The notes under the pieces: model-generated
The model's input: only the letters and a program-made list of their open reading frames with translations
Database searches by the model: none
Told to the model about the DNA's origin: nothing
Shown: positions 8,329 to 17,230 of the stretch, in pieces
How positions within the stretch are numbered: position 1 is the stretch's first letter
Layout: each line of letters begins with the position of its first letter
Made by a program: the position numbers and the translations under genes
Source: Halorubrum trapanicum
GTDB taxonomy: Archaea; Halobacteriota; Halobacteria; Halobacteriales; Haloferacaceae
Length of the DNA: 64,000 nt
Direction of reading: 5' to 3'
Assembly (NCBI RefSeq): GCF_002355655.1
Contig: NZ_AP017569.1
Span: 2,480,001-2,544,000, forward strand

Positions 8329-8491
8329 CAGGATTTGAATAGTTCTCTGGCAGATCCCAAAAACAACCTCGGAAGCGCCATCGGAATCAGTCCCAGTAGG
8401 GAACGTCTAGCGTGAGTTTTCCTCTGCGTAGTTTCTCCTTTTCCAATGCCAACATTTCTAAGCGTGTCTGTTAACTGGACAGTATACGCAG

Positions 8492-9682
8492 ATGAGTAGA
8501 TGGAGCGACGATCGTGCCGACCACGACGATGAAGCGATAGAGATGTTTTTACAGAGCCATTTCCCGGCCACCTATTTCGGGAATCAATCGGATCTGTCGG
8601 CATCCGACGGCTTTGACGATGGGATCTCAGACGCTGAGCGCAATGTGATTGATGCGCTCGTTTCTGAGGCGGGGACGCAGTTCGCATCTTCGAAAGGGAC
8701 GCTAGGGCTCGCGATCGACTTTGTTGTCCTCGCCGAAGAACTGGCAAAGTACGACGACTGGCTGGCCGGTTTCAACCCTGACATCACTGTCGACGACATC
8801 CTCGACCGCTACGAGAGCACGGCGAAGTCGTCGCTGACACTGAAACGCGGTGACACTCGGGAAGGGATCCGAGCGTTCCACAACGAGCTGATCGAACTGT
8901 TCCGGGAGGACCTGAACCGAACCAACTTCCCGAGTTCGCCGGGACACCACACCGGCGAGTGGGAGCGGTACGACGACATGCTCGAACTCGCGTTCCGGCT
9001 CTCCCGCGACGGTCGCTTCGTCGCCGCACAGGAACTCTTCGACCTCGGGCTAGAGCGGTTGGAATCGAGCGAGTACGAACGGCGTGACCCGCCGTTCGAA
9101 GAGCCGTTCCTGAAGGTACTCCGAGACTACACACGCAAGGCCCCAAATGAACAGGGCGGATCGGCGTACCAGGCTCTCTGTTACGGGTACGTCAAAGCGG
9201 AGTGGCCGCACTTGTCTCTCCGCGCGAGTAAGGTCCGAACCGGCTCCTCGCGTCAGCAGCGGTACGGCGACATTGACGGGTACCACGGTCCCGACCTCAT
9301 GATCTCGGTCGAGGTCAAGGACCGCGTTATCGATGAATCGAACGTCAGTGCCGAACTCGGCACGATGATGAAGGTCGCACAGAACACGACAGCGATCGCC
9401 ATCGCGATCTGTACAGAGGTGAGTCCGGAAGCCCGCGAAACGCTCGAAGAAGCGGATGTCCGGGTCCTGGATGACGAGGACATCAGCCGACAGCTTCGAT
9501 TCTGGGACTACCACAAGCAGAACCGAGCGCTTCACGGAATGGTTCACTTCTTCGCCAACATCGAGGAGAATCCAGACGGCGTTCAGCGACTCTTACGGTT
9601 CGTTGCGAGCATCGACCCGGACAACCGCGTCCTCGACCATCTCGCGGACTCGGACGTACAGATGGGGCTCGACGAAACATGA
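8492..9682 (+). CDS. Putative restriction endonuclease subunit A (PD-(D/E)XK)
   Basis: A 396-aa protein with a PD-(D/E)XK active site: Pro267-Asp268, then Glu274-Val-Lys276 (D-x5-E-x-K). Around 225-260 a basic segment (R-T-G-S-S-R-Q-Q-R) could contact DNA. The N-terminal 200 residues are helical and unassigned. Some features recall the SacI-type endonuclease family, but I cannot confirm this by eye. It follows the m5C methyltransferase, and its 3' end overlaps the next nuclease gene as ATGA. A restriction role for the module is likely. Confidence 0.7.
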   Translation: MSRWSDDRADHDDEAIEMFLQSHFPATYFGNQSDLSASDGFDDGISDAERNVIDALVSEAGTQFASSKGTLGLAIDFVVLAEELAKYDDWLAGFNPDITVDDILDRYESTAKSSLTLKRGDTREGIRAFHNELIELFREDLNRTNFPSSPGHHTGEWERYDDMLELAFRLSRDGRFVAAQELFDLGLERLESSEYERRDPPFEEPFLKVLRDYTRKAPNEQGGSAYQALCYGYVKAEWPHLSLRASKVRTGSSRQQRYGDIDGYHGPDLMISVEVKDRVIDESNVSAELGTMMKVAQNTTAIAIAICTEVSPEARETLEEADVRVLDDEDISRQLRFWDYHKQNRALHGMVHFFANIEENPDGVQRLLRFVASIDPDNRVLDHLADSDVQMGLDET

Positions 9683-10398
9683 AGCGGCCAGAGGTCCGAG
9701 AGCGCTTCGTCAACCGCGATGCGGAGCTCCCCTACGGACTCGAAGTCTCGCAGGTCGTGAGCGCGATCGAGAGCTTCTACGAGTACTGGCACGAGGTGAA
9801 TGAGTGGCACCTCGAACAAGGGTACGGACGGTTCCACGAGCAGTTCCGAGCGAACAACGCGATTGGTGGCTTCGTCAGTCACCGACTAACCACTCGTTTT
9901 GCGGAAGAGTCTCCGGACTTCGTCCTCAACCGTCTCGACGACGGATACCCGGACTTGCTCTACGATGGGACCGATCACGAATGGCCGGACAATTACGCAG
10001 TCAAGGATTCCGACAACGGTCCGGGCTTGGAAGTCAAAGCGTCGAAGGGGAACACGTTCTACGCACACCACAATGTCGAGGGGTGGCTCCTCGGAATCCA
10101 CTATCGGATAAACGCGCGGAGCAAGTCCGCCACGGACGACGCCCCCGCCCCGAACGAGACGCCGCCTATCGATGTCACACAGGTCCTGTGCGCGAGCATG
10201 GACCACGAGGACTGGGAGTACCGCGACGCCGAGGGCTCGAACCGGACGAACACCAGCGAGCTAAAGGCGAAAGTCGGGCTTCACGAGATGCGGAAGAACC
10301 CGATCATCGAGATGGAGTCTGCGATTACCGGAGTGGGAGATCTCCTTCGAGAGTACAAACAGGCCCACGCTGAGTTCGACCCAGACTACTCGGTATAA
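9679..10398 (+). CDS. Putative restriction endonuclease subunit B (PD-(D/E)XK)
   Basis: A 239-aa protein starting inside the end of the preceding nuclease gene (ATGA overlap), so the two are almost certainly co-translated. It has its own PD-(D/E)XK set: Pro91-Asp92 and Glu118-Val-Lys120 after a longer spacer, followed by A-S-K-G. No helicase or methylase domain is present. Two nuclease-fold proteins from overlapping genes suggest a heteromeric restriction enzyme, or a main endonuclease with a nicking or accessory partner. Which subunit recognises DNA is unknown. Confidence 0.65.
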   Translation: MKRPEVRERFVNRDAELPYGLEVSQVVSAIESFYEYWHEVNEWHLEQGYGRFHEQFRANNAIGGFVSHRLTTRFAEESPDFVLNRLDDGYPDLLYDGTDHEWPDNYAVKDSDNGPGLEVKASKGNTFYAHHNVEGWLLGIHYRINARSKSATDDAPAPNETPPIDVTQVLCASMDHEDWEYRDAEGSNRTNTSELKAKVGLHEMRKNPIIEMESAITGVGDLLREYKQAHAEFDPDYSV

Positions 10399-10489
10399 CC
10401 GAGTGGAAACGCTCAGAGCGCAGCAGTACGCGCTGTTAAAAGACGGATATCCTGCGGGCGATGCTACCAAAATTGCGAGGAATCAAAAG

Positions 10490-10621
10490 TGGGTTGGTGC
10501 GGATTTGAACCTCAGTCACTCCGCTCGCTAGCGCTCGCTCCGTTCCCTGCTTCAAATCCGCGGCACCATTTTGTCGACACGGACCGCTCGCTGTCGCTCG
10601 CGGTTGCGGTGTCGACAAAAA
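10490..10621. repeat. tRNA 3'-end fragments in alternating orientation (att-like scar)
   Basis: Positions 10490-10510 repeat the 3' end of the adjacent tRNA-Val (10622-10643) with one mismatch over about 21 bases. Positions 10551-10569 carry an inverted tRNA T-arm/acceptor-like piece. Positions 10571-10582 and 10610-10621 are near-perfect inverted copies of TTTTGTCGACAC. The fragments are separated by short GC-rich linkers rich in CGCTCGC. Duplicated tRNA 3' ends are the usual trace of integrase-mediated insertion, so this is a likely attachment-site scar bounding the island. No integrase is present in the window. Confidence 0.6.
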
Positions 10622-10696
10622 TGGGTTGGGGCGGATTTGAACCGCCGGCCTCCTCCATGTCAAGGAGGTGTCATAACCGGACTAGACTACCAACCC
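10622..10696 (-). tRNA. tRNA-Val (GAC)
   Basis: On the minus strand a complete 75-nt cloverleaf is readable. The acceptor stem GGGTTGG pairs with CCAACCC, followed by discriminator A. The anticodon stem CCTCC/GGAGG encloses loop TTGACAT with anticodon GAC, and the T-arm is GGCGG-TTCAAAT-CCGCC. CCA is not encoded and no intron is seen. The 3' end faces the accessory island, the usual geometry for integration into a tRNA gene. Confidence 0.95.
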
Positions 10697-10869
10697 GCAG
10701 GGGCTTACTGACGCGTCTCGTCGTATCCGGGGGACGTAATTGAACCTTTCGTTTCGGGGATCCGAGCGGGGTGAGTCACCACCCGCCGATCGGGCGACGG
10801 CGGGCCCCCGAAGCCGACGGCGCGCGAGGCTTTCGACCGTTTTTACCCGCTCGCCGACAGTCCGTTCGT

Positions 10870-12006
10870 ATGGTCGACCTCGCCGCCCGCACGGACAGGC
10901 TCGACGCGTACCTCGACGAGCGCGGGCTCGAAGCGGTCTGGTTCGCTCGCCCCAACGGCTTCGCGTGGCTCACCGGCGGCGACAACGTCGTCGACGCCGA
11001 CGCGCCGACCGGCGTCGCGGCCGCCGGCTACGACGGCGAACTCCGCGTCATCACCGACAACATCGAGGCGAACCGACTCGCCGACGAGGAGCTCCCGGAC
11101 GCGTTCGCGGTCGAGTCGGTCCCGTGGTACGCCGGCTCGCTCGCCGAGGCGGTCGCCGAGCGCTCGCCCGCCCCCGCGGCCGCCGACTTCGACGTCCCCG
11201 GATTCGAGGATGTCGACGGCAGCCGGCTCCGACAGCCGCTTACCGACGACGATGTCGAGCGCTACCGCGAGCTGGGCCGCGAGGTCGCGGCCGCCGTCGA
11301 GACCGTCTGCCGGAACCTCGAACCGGAGGACCCCGAGTACGAGGTCGCGGCGGGCATCGATATCTCGCTCGCCTCCCGCGACGTGGACACGCCGGTCGTG
11401 CTCGTCGGCGGCGCGGACCGGGCGCAGGCGTTCCGCCATTACACGCCGACTGACGCCGCCCTCGGCGACTACGCGCTCGTGTCGGTCACCGCCGAGCGCG
11501 CGGGGCTGTACGCCTCGATGACGCGCACCGTCGCGTTCGACGCCCCCGACTGGTTCGAGGAGCGCCACCGCGCCGCGGCGCGCGTCGAGGCGACCGCGGT
11601 CCGCGCCACCGAGGCCGCCGCGTCCGGAGCGCTCTCGCGGGACGGCGGTACCGAGGACGCCGCCCCCGACACCGCCGGCGACGTCTTCGAGGCCATCCAA
11701 GCGGCGTACGACGCGGTCGGCTTCGCGGACGAGTGGGAGAACCACCACCAGGGCGGCGCCGCCGGATTCGCCGGCCGGGAGTGGTTCGCGACCCCGGACG
11801 GCGACGAGGCGGTCCGGCGGCCGATGGGCTACGCGTGGAATCCGACGGTTCAGGGCACGAAAAGCGAAGACACCCACCTCGTCACGTCCGATCTGACCGA
11901 ACGGCTCACGAAGACGGGCCGATGGCCGACTCACGAGGTCGAACCGGTTGACGTCGCGGGGATCGAGGCCGAGCCCGTCGAGCTGGCGGCGCCGGTGATC
12001 CGGTAA
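10870..12006 (+). CDS. M24 (creatinase/prolidase-fold) family protein, ligands degenerate
   Basis: A 378-aa protein with the N-terminal creatinase-type domain and C-terminal pita-bread fold of M24 peptidases such as Xaa-Pro aminopeptidase. A central 'GLYASMTRT' segment aligns with the metal-binding strand that normally reads G-Y-x-S-D-x-T-R-T, but Ser replaces Asp here, and also at the upstream ligand. The N-H-H-Q-G-G histidine motif and a late S-E-D segment are retained. It may be a metal-free or non-peptidase member, as creatinase itself is. Start ATG 10870 is chosen because the upstream in-frame extension looks non-coding. Confidence 0.75.
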   Translation: MVDLAARTDRLDAYLDERGLEAVWFARPNGFAWLTGGDNVVDADAPTGVAAAGYDGELRVITDNIEANRLADEELPDAFAVESVPWYAGSLAEAVAERSPAPAAADFDVPGFEDVDGSRLRQPLTDDDVERYRELGREVAAAVETVCRNLEPEDPEYEVAAGIDISLASRDVDTPVVLVGGADRAQAFRHYTPTDAALGDYALVSVTAERAGLYASMTRTVAFDAPDWFEERHRAAARVEATAVRATEAAASGALSRDGGTEDAAPDTAGDVFEAIQAAYDAVGFADEWENHHQGGAAGFAGREWFATPDGDEAVRRPMGYAWNPTVQGTKSEDTHLVTSDLTERLTKTGRWPTHEVEPVDVAGIEAEPVELAAPVIR

Positions 12007-12074
12007 CGGGACGGACTCGGCGGAGGACGCGCCGCCGCCGCCCGAACGCCGCACCGCGCCGCGCGAACGCGGCG

Positions 12075-13466
12075 TCAGTAGACGTACTCGCTCTCGTCGA
12101 TGCCGACGTAGTCCTTCTTCACCCGGCGCTTGTTCCACTTGTAGCCGAGCATGAGCTTCAGCGACTCCCAGCCGGAGCGGTACGGCTGCGAGAGGAGGCT
12201 GTCGCCGGTCTCGGCGGCGAGCATCGCGTCGGCCGCGCCGATGACCCGGTTCCAGTCGTCGGGCTCGTACTCCGCGACCATGTCAGCCATCGTCACGTTG
12301 CGGACGACCTCGTCCCCGATCGCCTCCTTCCAGCGACGGTTGTACGCGGCCAGGTCACCCTCCGCGGCGAGTCCGCCGGCGATCGCGCCGGTGCGGACGG
12401 CGACGTGGTCGCCGCCCTCGTGGAACGCCGAGGTGGTGCCCATCGCGCCGCCCGCCACGGCGATGCCGGCGTCCACCGGCGAATCGATCGGCCGGGTCGA
12501 CGAGATCGGATACGTCTCCGTCCCGTTCCGCTTCCCGGCGTCCTCGACGAGCGGGAACTCCTCCTCGACGTCGTACTCGTCGCCGTACTGCCACTCCAAC
12601 AGCCGGCGGATGTACTCGCCGCCCTGCGGGATCGACTCGTCGTCCTCGCGGAGCAGCGCGTACTCCGAGGCGTCGACCTCGTCGATGTCGAGGTCGATCG
12701 GCATCGTCAGCCCGATCCGACAGACGCGGTCCGCGTTCGGGAAGATCCACGGGTACGCGGTCTCGCCCGGCATCACGCCCCACCAGAAGACGATGGCGTC
12801 GTTGACCGCCTCGAACACGTCCTCGGGGACGCGCCGGTACTCCTGGTAGGCGATGTGGTTCGCGGTGCGGGAGGCCAGCCGCTCGGAGGCCTGCGCGTCC
12901 GCGGGGAGGTACTCGTCGAGGACCCGGTTCGTCACGGTGCGCTGCGGGCCGTCGGCGAGGACGACGAAGTCGGCGCCGACGGTCCCCCCGTCGGCGAGTT
13001 CGAGCGTGTGACGCGGCTCGTCGTCGCCGCCCGGGGCCACCGAGAGGTCGGTGTCGACCCCGCGGACGGACGTCCCGACGCGGTACTCGGCGCCGGCGTC
13101 CTCTGCGCGCTCGCGGAGCCAGTCGTCGAAGCGCGCGCGCTGGAAGGTGTACCCGAACTTGTCGTACGAGGAGTCGATGCCGGTGGTGGTGAGCGTCGCG
13201 GCCTCGTCGGGGCCGCGGAACTCCGCGCGGTTCAGCTCGCGCTGGACGACCCCGTCGTCGAACTCGTCGGGGTGGATCCCCATGATGTCCACCCAGTAGT
13301 CCAGTATTCCGGCCGCGTCGGTCGAGTCCGGACCGAGGCCGTCGCGGTCGGCCCGCGGGACGCCCTTCTCGATGACCAGCGCGTCCGCCCCGCCGGTCGC
13401 CGCCGCGTGCGCCGCGGACGACCCGGCCGGCCCGCCGCCCACGATCGCGACGTCTACGCGTTCCAT
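12075..13466 (-). CDS. Geranylgeranyl-reductase family FAD-dependent oxidoreductase
   Basis: A 463-aa flavoprotein. Residues 5-30 form the FAD Rossmann motif G-G-G-P-A-G-S-S, with a second cofactor strand V-V-L-A-D-G-P in the middle. Length and pattern fit the geranylgeranyl reductase family, whose archaeal members saturate isoprenoid chains of membrane lipids or related prenyl compounds. Substrate cannot be fixed from sequence. ATG 13466 is used because the N-terminal extension from 13553 lacks any conserved feature. It is divergent from the NSS transporter. Confidence 0.85.
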   Translation of the reverse strand: MERVDVAIVGGGPAGSSAAHAAATGGADALVIEKGVPRADRDGLGPDSTDAAGILDYWVDIMGIHPDEFDDGVVQRELNRAEFRGPDEAATLTTTGIDSSYDKFGYTFQRARFDDWLRERAEDAGAEYRVGTSVRGVDTDLSVAPGGDDEPRHTLELADGGTVGADFVVLADGPQRTVTNRVLDEYLPADAQASERLASRTANHIAYQEYRRVPEDVFEAVNDAIVFWWGVMPGETAYPWIFPNADRVCRIGLTMPIDLDIDEVDASEYALLREDDESIPQGGEYIRRLLEWQYGDEYDVEEEFPLVEDAGKRNGTETYPISSTRPIDSPVDAGIAVAGGAMGTTSAFHEGGDHVAVRTGAIAGGLAAEGDLAAYNRRWKEAIGDEVVRNVTMADMVAEYEPDDWNRVIGAADAMLAAETGDSLLSQPYRSGWESLKLMLGYKWNKRRVKKDYVGIDESEYVY

Positions 13467-13658
13467 ACCCCGTGAGGTTGCCGTCCGGCTATTAAATTCA
13501 CGGTCCCGATGCGGACCGACATCGGGAATCGCCCCGAGGCTCCTCGGCGCCAACTCGTCTTCGGAATACTGGTGGACAATTGATCACGTTCGATGATTAC
13601 CGGAGAGAGTGGCGGAGAGACACGTTTTTACACGGTTGAGGATCTCTCTCCGACACCA

Positions 13659-15014
13659 ATGGCACGCGAGACATGGGCGACGCGGATGGGGTTCATCCTC
13701 GCCGCGGTCGGCAGCGCGGTCGGGCTCGGGAACGTCTGGCGGTTCCCGTTCATCACCGGCCAGTACGGCGGATCGTCGTTTCTGATCACCTATCTGGCGT
13801 TCGTCGCGCTGATCGGGTTCCCGGCGATCCTCGTCGAGTTCGTCATCGGCCGGCGGACCGACCGGAACCCCGTCGGCGCGCTGCGCGAGCTGGGCAGCGG
13901 CGTCTGGTCGTCCGCCGGGTGGCTGTTCGTCGTCACCGGGTTCATCATCCTCTCGTACTACAGCGTCGTCGCGGGCTGGTTCCTCCGCTACACGCTCATC
14001 GGGATCACGGAGGGGTTCACCGTCGCCGACCCGGCGGCCGCGGACGCGCTGTACGAGTCGGTGTCGACCGGCCTCGACACGCTCGTCTTCCACGCCCTGT
14101 TCATGCTGCTCGTCGTCGGTATCATCGCCGCGGGCGTCCGGCGCGGGATCGAACTGAGCGTGAAGGTGATGATCCCCGCCATCCTGGTCCTGCTCGTCGG
14201 CCTCGCTGCGTACGGCTTCACGCTCGACGGGGCGAGCGCGGCATACAGCTACTACCTCTCGCCCGACTTCGGCACGATCGCCGCGAACTGGACGGAGATC
14301 CTGCCGGCCGCGGCCGGGCAGGCGTTCTTCACTCTCTCGCTCGGGATGGGCGTGATGATCACCTACGCCTCCTACCTCGACGAGGACCGGAACCTCGCGG
14401 CCGACGCCGGGATCATCGCGACGCTCGACACGCTCGTCGCGGTCCTCGTCGGCTTCGTCGTCTTCCCCGTCCTCTTCTCGGTCGGCATCGAGCCGGGGAC
14501 CGGCGGTCCCGGCGCGATATTCGTCAGTCTCACCGCGGCGTTTGCGGGGATCCCCGGCGGCCGAATCCTCGGAACCGTCTTCTTCGGCATGGTCGGGATC
14601 GCCGCGCTCTCCTCGGCGATCAGCATCCTCGAAGTGCTCGTCTCCTACCTCATGGACGAGATCGGCGTCGCTCGCGTACCGGCCGCGGCCGCAGTGGGCG
14701 CCGCGGTGTTCCTGCTCGGGGTGCCGGTCACAATTGACACGATCTTCCTCGGGCTGTACGACGGGCTCGCGTACGGTATCCTGCTCGTCCTCGGCTCGCT
14801 GCTGCTCGCGCTGTTCGTCGGCTGGGTCATCCCCGATATCGGCCGCGAGGAGCTCCGGAAAGGAATCGCGGACGTCGGCGGCCTCGATGTCGCGTGGATC
14901 TGGGTCGTTCGGCTCCCGGTCGCTATCGTCATTCTCGTCTCGTTACTCCTCGGGGTCGCCGACTACGTCGAGTTCCTCACCGTCGACTTCGCAGGCTGGC
15001 TGGCGGCGCGGTAG
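13659..15014 (+). CDS. Neurotransmitter:sodium symporter (NSS) family transporter
   Basis: A 451-aa integral membrane protein with about eleven or twelve hydrophobic segments. The first helix has the NSS hallmark G-S-A-V-G-L-G-N-V-W-R-F-P, which builds the sodium and substrate sites, as in LeuT. It most likely imports an amino acid or related compound with sodium, which suits a halophile. ATG 13659 follows an AT-richer stretch (TTTTTACAC) suitable as a promoter. The substrate is not predictable here. Confidence 0.92.
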   Translation: MARETWATRMGFILAAVGSAVGLGNVWRFPFITGQYGGSSFLITYLAFVALIGFPAILVEFVIGRRTDRNPVGALRELGSGVWSSAGWLFVVTGFIILSYYSVVAGWFLRYTLIGITEGFTVADPAAADALYESVSTGLDTLVFHALFMLLVVGIIAAGVRRGIELSVKVMIPAILVLLVGLAAYGFTLDGASAAYSYYLSPDFGTIAANWTEILPAAAGQAFFTLSLGMGVMITYASYLDEDRNLAADAGIIATLDTLVAVLVGFVVFPVLFSVGIEPGTGGPGAIFVSLTAAFAGIPGGRILGTVFFGMVGIAALSSAISILEVLVSYLMDEIGVARVPAAAAVGAAVFLLGVPVTIDTIFLGLYDGLAYGILLVLGSLLLALFVGWVIPDIGREELRKGIADVGGLDVAWIWVVRLPVAIVILVSLLLGVADYVEFLTVDFAGWLAAR

Positions 15015-15056
15015 GAGCCGGCCGCGGCAACGCCTCGGCCGGAGCGGAAACGCGAC

Positions 15057-15218
15057 TCAAAGGAACTCGATGACGACGTCGGCGACGACGCCGACGGCGT
15101 CCGCGGCTGCCGACCTGACCCGACCGAGCGGCCCCGACTCGGCGTCGTCGTCCGCGTCGCTGTCGGGGTCTTCGGTCGGACCTCCGTCCGGGTCGCCGGG
15201 ATCGAGGCGGTCGGTCAT
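15057..15218 (-). CDS. Small acidic protein, 53 aa
   Basis: An ORF from ATG 15218 to TGA 15057. The first 28 residues are extremely Asp/Glu/Pro-rich; the rest (about 29-53) form an amphipathic or hydrophobic helix ending V-V-I-E-F-L. This layout, acidic disorder followed by a short helix, is common in haloarchaeal microproteins. It lies just downstream of the AIM24 gene on the same strand (22-nt gap) and may be co-transcribed. No function is known. Confidence 0.5.
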   Translation of the reverse strand: MTDRLDPGDPDGGPTEDPDSDADDDAESGPLGRVRSAAADAVGVVADVVIEFL

Positions 15219-15240
15219 CGTCCGTCGGGGCGGGACGGTC

Positions 15241-15897
15241 TCAGACGTGTTCCTCGCGCGGTTGGACCACGACGAAGCCGCCGGCGCCGTCGAATCGCAT
15301 CTGGTAGCGCTCGCCCGACTCCTGACCGATCATGTCCGAGAGGCTGCGGTTGACCTCCACGTCGGGCGAGGTGCCGCCCCACGCGACGGTCGCGCTCGGG
15401 TCGGTCGCCACCGGCGGTTCGAGGACGATCGGGTCGCCGTGAGTGGTGAGCGCGACGTAGCCGGGCCCTTCGAGATAGACGTTGCTGAAGCCGCCCGCGA
15501 GCGCGCCGGCGAGGCTGTCGATGGTGTTTATCTCGTAGGAGAGCGACTCCTCGAACGCGAGCACGTCCTCGCCGTTGACCGTGATCGACTCGCCGGCGCC
15601 GAGCTCGATCACCTGGACCTTCTTGCCGTCGTCGGCGAAGTAGACGTGGCCGTCGCCCTCGACGGCCATGATCGGCGTCCCCTCGCCGGTGGCGGCCTCC
15701 TTGAGGAAGCCGGTGATACCGCCCTCGGCGGAGGCCTTGCCGGTGAACGACACGTCGCCCGTGTACGCCACCATCGAGCCGGCCTTCGCCATCACGGTGC
15801 CGGCGACCTCGACGTCTAAGGTGTAGCTGTTCTCGCGCTGGAACGGTTCCGCGCTGTCGGTCGGTGCGTTCGCGGCGGTGAACTCGTCTAGGTTCAT
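15241..15897 (-). CDS. AIM24 family protein
   Basis: A 218-aa beta-rich protein of the AIM24/TIGR00266 family, recognised by the N-terminal 'VEVAGTVMAKAGSMVAYTGDV' region, the Gly-rich 'TGKASAEGGITGFLKEAATGEG' part and a C-terminal beta-helix-like core. Family members in prokaryotes have no firmly assigned role; the yeast namesake is mitochondrial. ATG 15897 is preferred to an upstream GTG/ATG extension lacking conservation. No signal peptide or membrane segment is seen. Confidence 0.85.
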   Translation of the reverse strand: MNLDEFTAANAPTDSAEPFQRENSYTLDVEVAGTVMAKAGSMVAYTGDVSFTGKASAEGGITGFLKEAATGEGTPIMAVEGDGHVYFADDGKKVQVIELGAGESITVNGEDVLAFEESLSYEINTIDSLAGALAGGFSNVYLEGPGYVALTTHGDPIVLEPPVATDPSATVAWGGTSPDVEVNRSLSDMIGQESGERYQMRFDGAGGFVVVQPREEHV

Positions 15898-16008
15898 GGT
15901 GCGGGGACCGAACCGTTCGGTTCGGTTGTCTCGAACTTCCACGGTATCGGTTAAGAATCTACGGGAGACTCGGGAACGTCCGACACCGATCGGCCGCGCC
16001 GTGGTCGG

Positions 16009-16674
16009 TCAGTACACGACTACGGAGAGGTACAGCTGGCCGATCCCCGCGACGATCATCACGGCGCCCGCGATCCGCTTCAGCAGTCCCGCGTGGGCCA
16101 TCACCCGGTTGGCGTTGCTGACGAGTCCGACGCCGGTCGCGACGGTAGTCGCGGCCATCAGGACGGCGACGGTGCCGGCGTAGACGGCGAGGACGAGCGC
16201 CGCCGTCTCCGACGGGAGCGCGATCGCGCGGGCGACGACGCCGAGGAACACCGGCGCGACGCAGCCCGCCCCGGCGAGCGCGTACCCCGCGCCGAAGACC
16301 CCGAAGCCGAGCACGCTCGACCGCCGCTCGGGCAGGGGAACCGATACCGACGGCATCCGGCCCGAGACCACGAGCAGCCCGAAGGCGATTAACAGCCCGC
16401 CGACGAGCGTCTCGAACACCGTGATGTTCGACAGCGTCGAGTAGCCGACTCGGACGGTCGCGCCCGCGAGCAGCGCGAACGTCGCCAGCACGCCGACCGC
16501 GGCCGCGACGCCGCGGGCCCCCGCGCCGAGTACCGACGCGGAGTCGGCGTCGACGGAGTTCACGTAGAAGCCGACGTACCCCGGGAGGAGCGGGTACGCG
16601 CACGGCGAGAAGAACGTCGTCACACCTGCGGTCACCGCGAACGGGATATTCGTGATCAGGGAAACATCGGTCAT
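16009..16674 (-). CDS. ccdA: Cytochrome c biogenesis protein CcdA
   Basis: A 221-aa membrane protein with six hydrophobic segments. The first helix holds the CcdA signature F-F-S-P-C-A-Y-P-L-L-P-G-Y, and a second conserved Cys lies in 'GAGCVAPVFLG', giving the redox pair that passes electrons from cytosolic thioredoxin to extracytoplasmic thioredoxin-like proteins. It follows a thioredoxin-fold gene and a SCO1-like gene in the same direction, a logical set for thiol reduction and copper/cytochrome assembly outside the membrane. ATG 16674 leaves a 19-nt gap from the upstream gene. Confidence 0.9.
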   Translation of the reverse strand: MTDVSLITNIPFAVTAGVTTFFSPCAYPLLPGYVGFYVNSVDADSASVLGAGARGVAAAVGVLATFALLAGATVRVGYSTLSNITVFETLVGGLLIAFGLLVVSGRMPSVSVPLPERRSSVLGFGVFGAGYALAGAGCVAPVFLGVVARAIALPSETAALVLAVYAGTVAVLMAATTVATGVGLVSNANRVMAHAGLLKRIAGAVMIVAGIGQLYLSVVVY

Positions 16675-16693
16675 CGGACGAGTCGCCCCGTCA

Positions 16694-17230
16694 TCAGTCG
16701 AGCGCCTGATCGATTCCAGCGACGATCTCATCGGCCGTGTGTGTCCCTGAATCTGCCCAGCGAATGCGCCCCGTCGCGTCTATAGCACGCGCGCTGGGGA
16801 ACCCGTCGACACCCAGCCGCGTGAATAGTTCGAGCGAGGTATCAGCCGCGATGAGCCAGTCGCCGTCGTGTTTCTGCCACCAGTCGACGATCGTCTCTTC
16901 ACTGACCACATCTCCAACATTCTGCGTCGTCACCGAGACGAACAGCACCTCGTCGCCGAGCCGGTCGTGTGCCTCGGCGAGGGCAGGCATCTGGTCGGCA
17001 CAGGGACCACACCACGTCGCGAAGAAGTCGACGAACGTCGGCCGATCGGGCGCCGGGATCGTCACCTCGCCGTCGCGGCTGCCCGGGGCGTCGACCGTGT
17101 CGAGCGTCACCGGTTCGACCGGCTCGGGGGCGTCGCCGAGCGCGTCCGGTACCCCGCCTGTCGCGACAGCGCCCGCTCCGCCGAGGACCCCGACGCTCGC
17201 GAGTCCGGCCAGCAGGTGTCGGCGCCTCAC
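16694..17230 (-). CDS. TlpA/ResA-like thioredoxin-fold protein, exported
   Basis: A 178-aa protein with an N-terminal R-R-R-H-L-L-A-G-L motif and hydrophobic stretch typical of a Tat signal, then a thioredoxin fold with active site W-C-G-P-C near residues 73-77 and cis-Pro region 'GVDGFPSARAI'. It probably works outside the membrane, reducing disulfides in apocytochromes or copper-binding SCO protein with electrons from CcdA. The start is GTG, overlapping the upstream SCO1-like stop as GTGA, so the two are coupled. Confidence 0.88.
   Translation of the reverse strand: MRRRHLLAGLASVGVLGGAGAVATGGVPDALGDAPEPVEPVTLDTVDAPGSRDGEVTIPAPDRPTFVDFFATWCGPCADQMPALAEAHDRLGDEVLFVSVTTQNVGDVVSEETIVDWWQKHDGDWLIAADTSLELFTRLGVDGFPSARAIDATGRIRWADSGTHTADEIVAGIDQALD

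Noticed and set aside
836-10398. Complete provirus
   Set aside because: There are repressor-like genes and a tRNA junction but no integrase, capsid, terminase or portal gene in the window.
10551-10569. A second functional tRNA gene
   Set aside because: Only a T-arm/acceptor-like piece is present; no D-arm or anticodon stem can be formed upstream.
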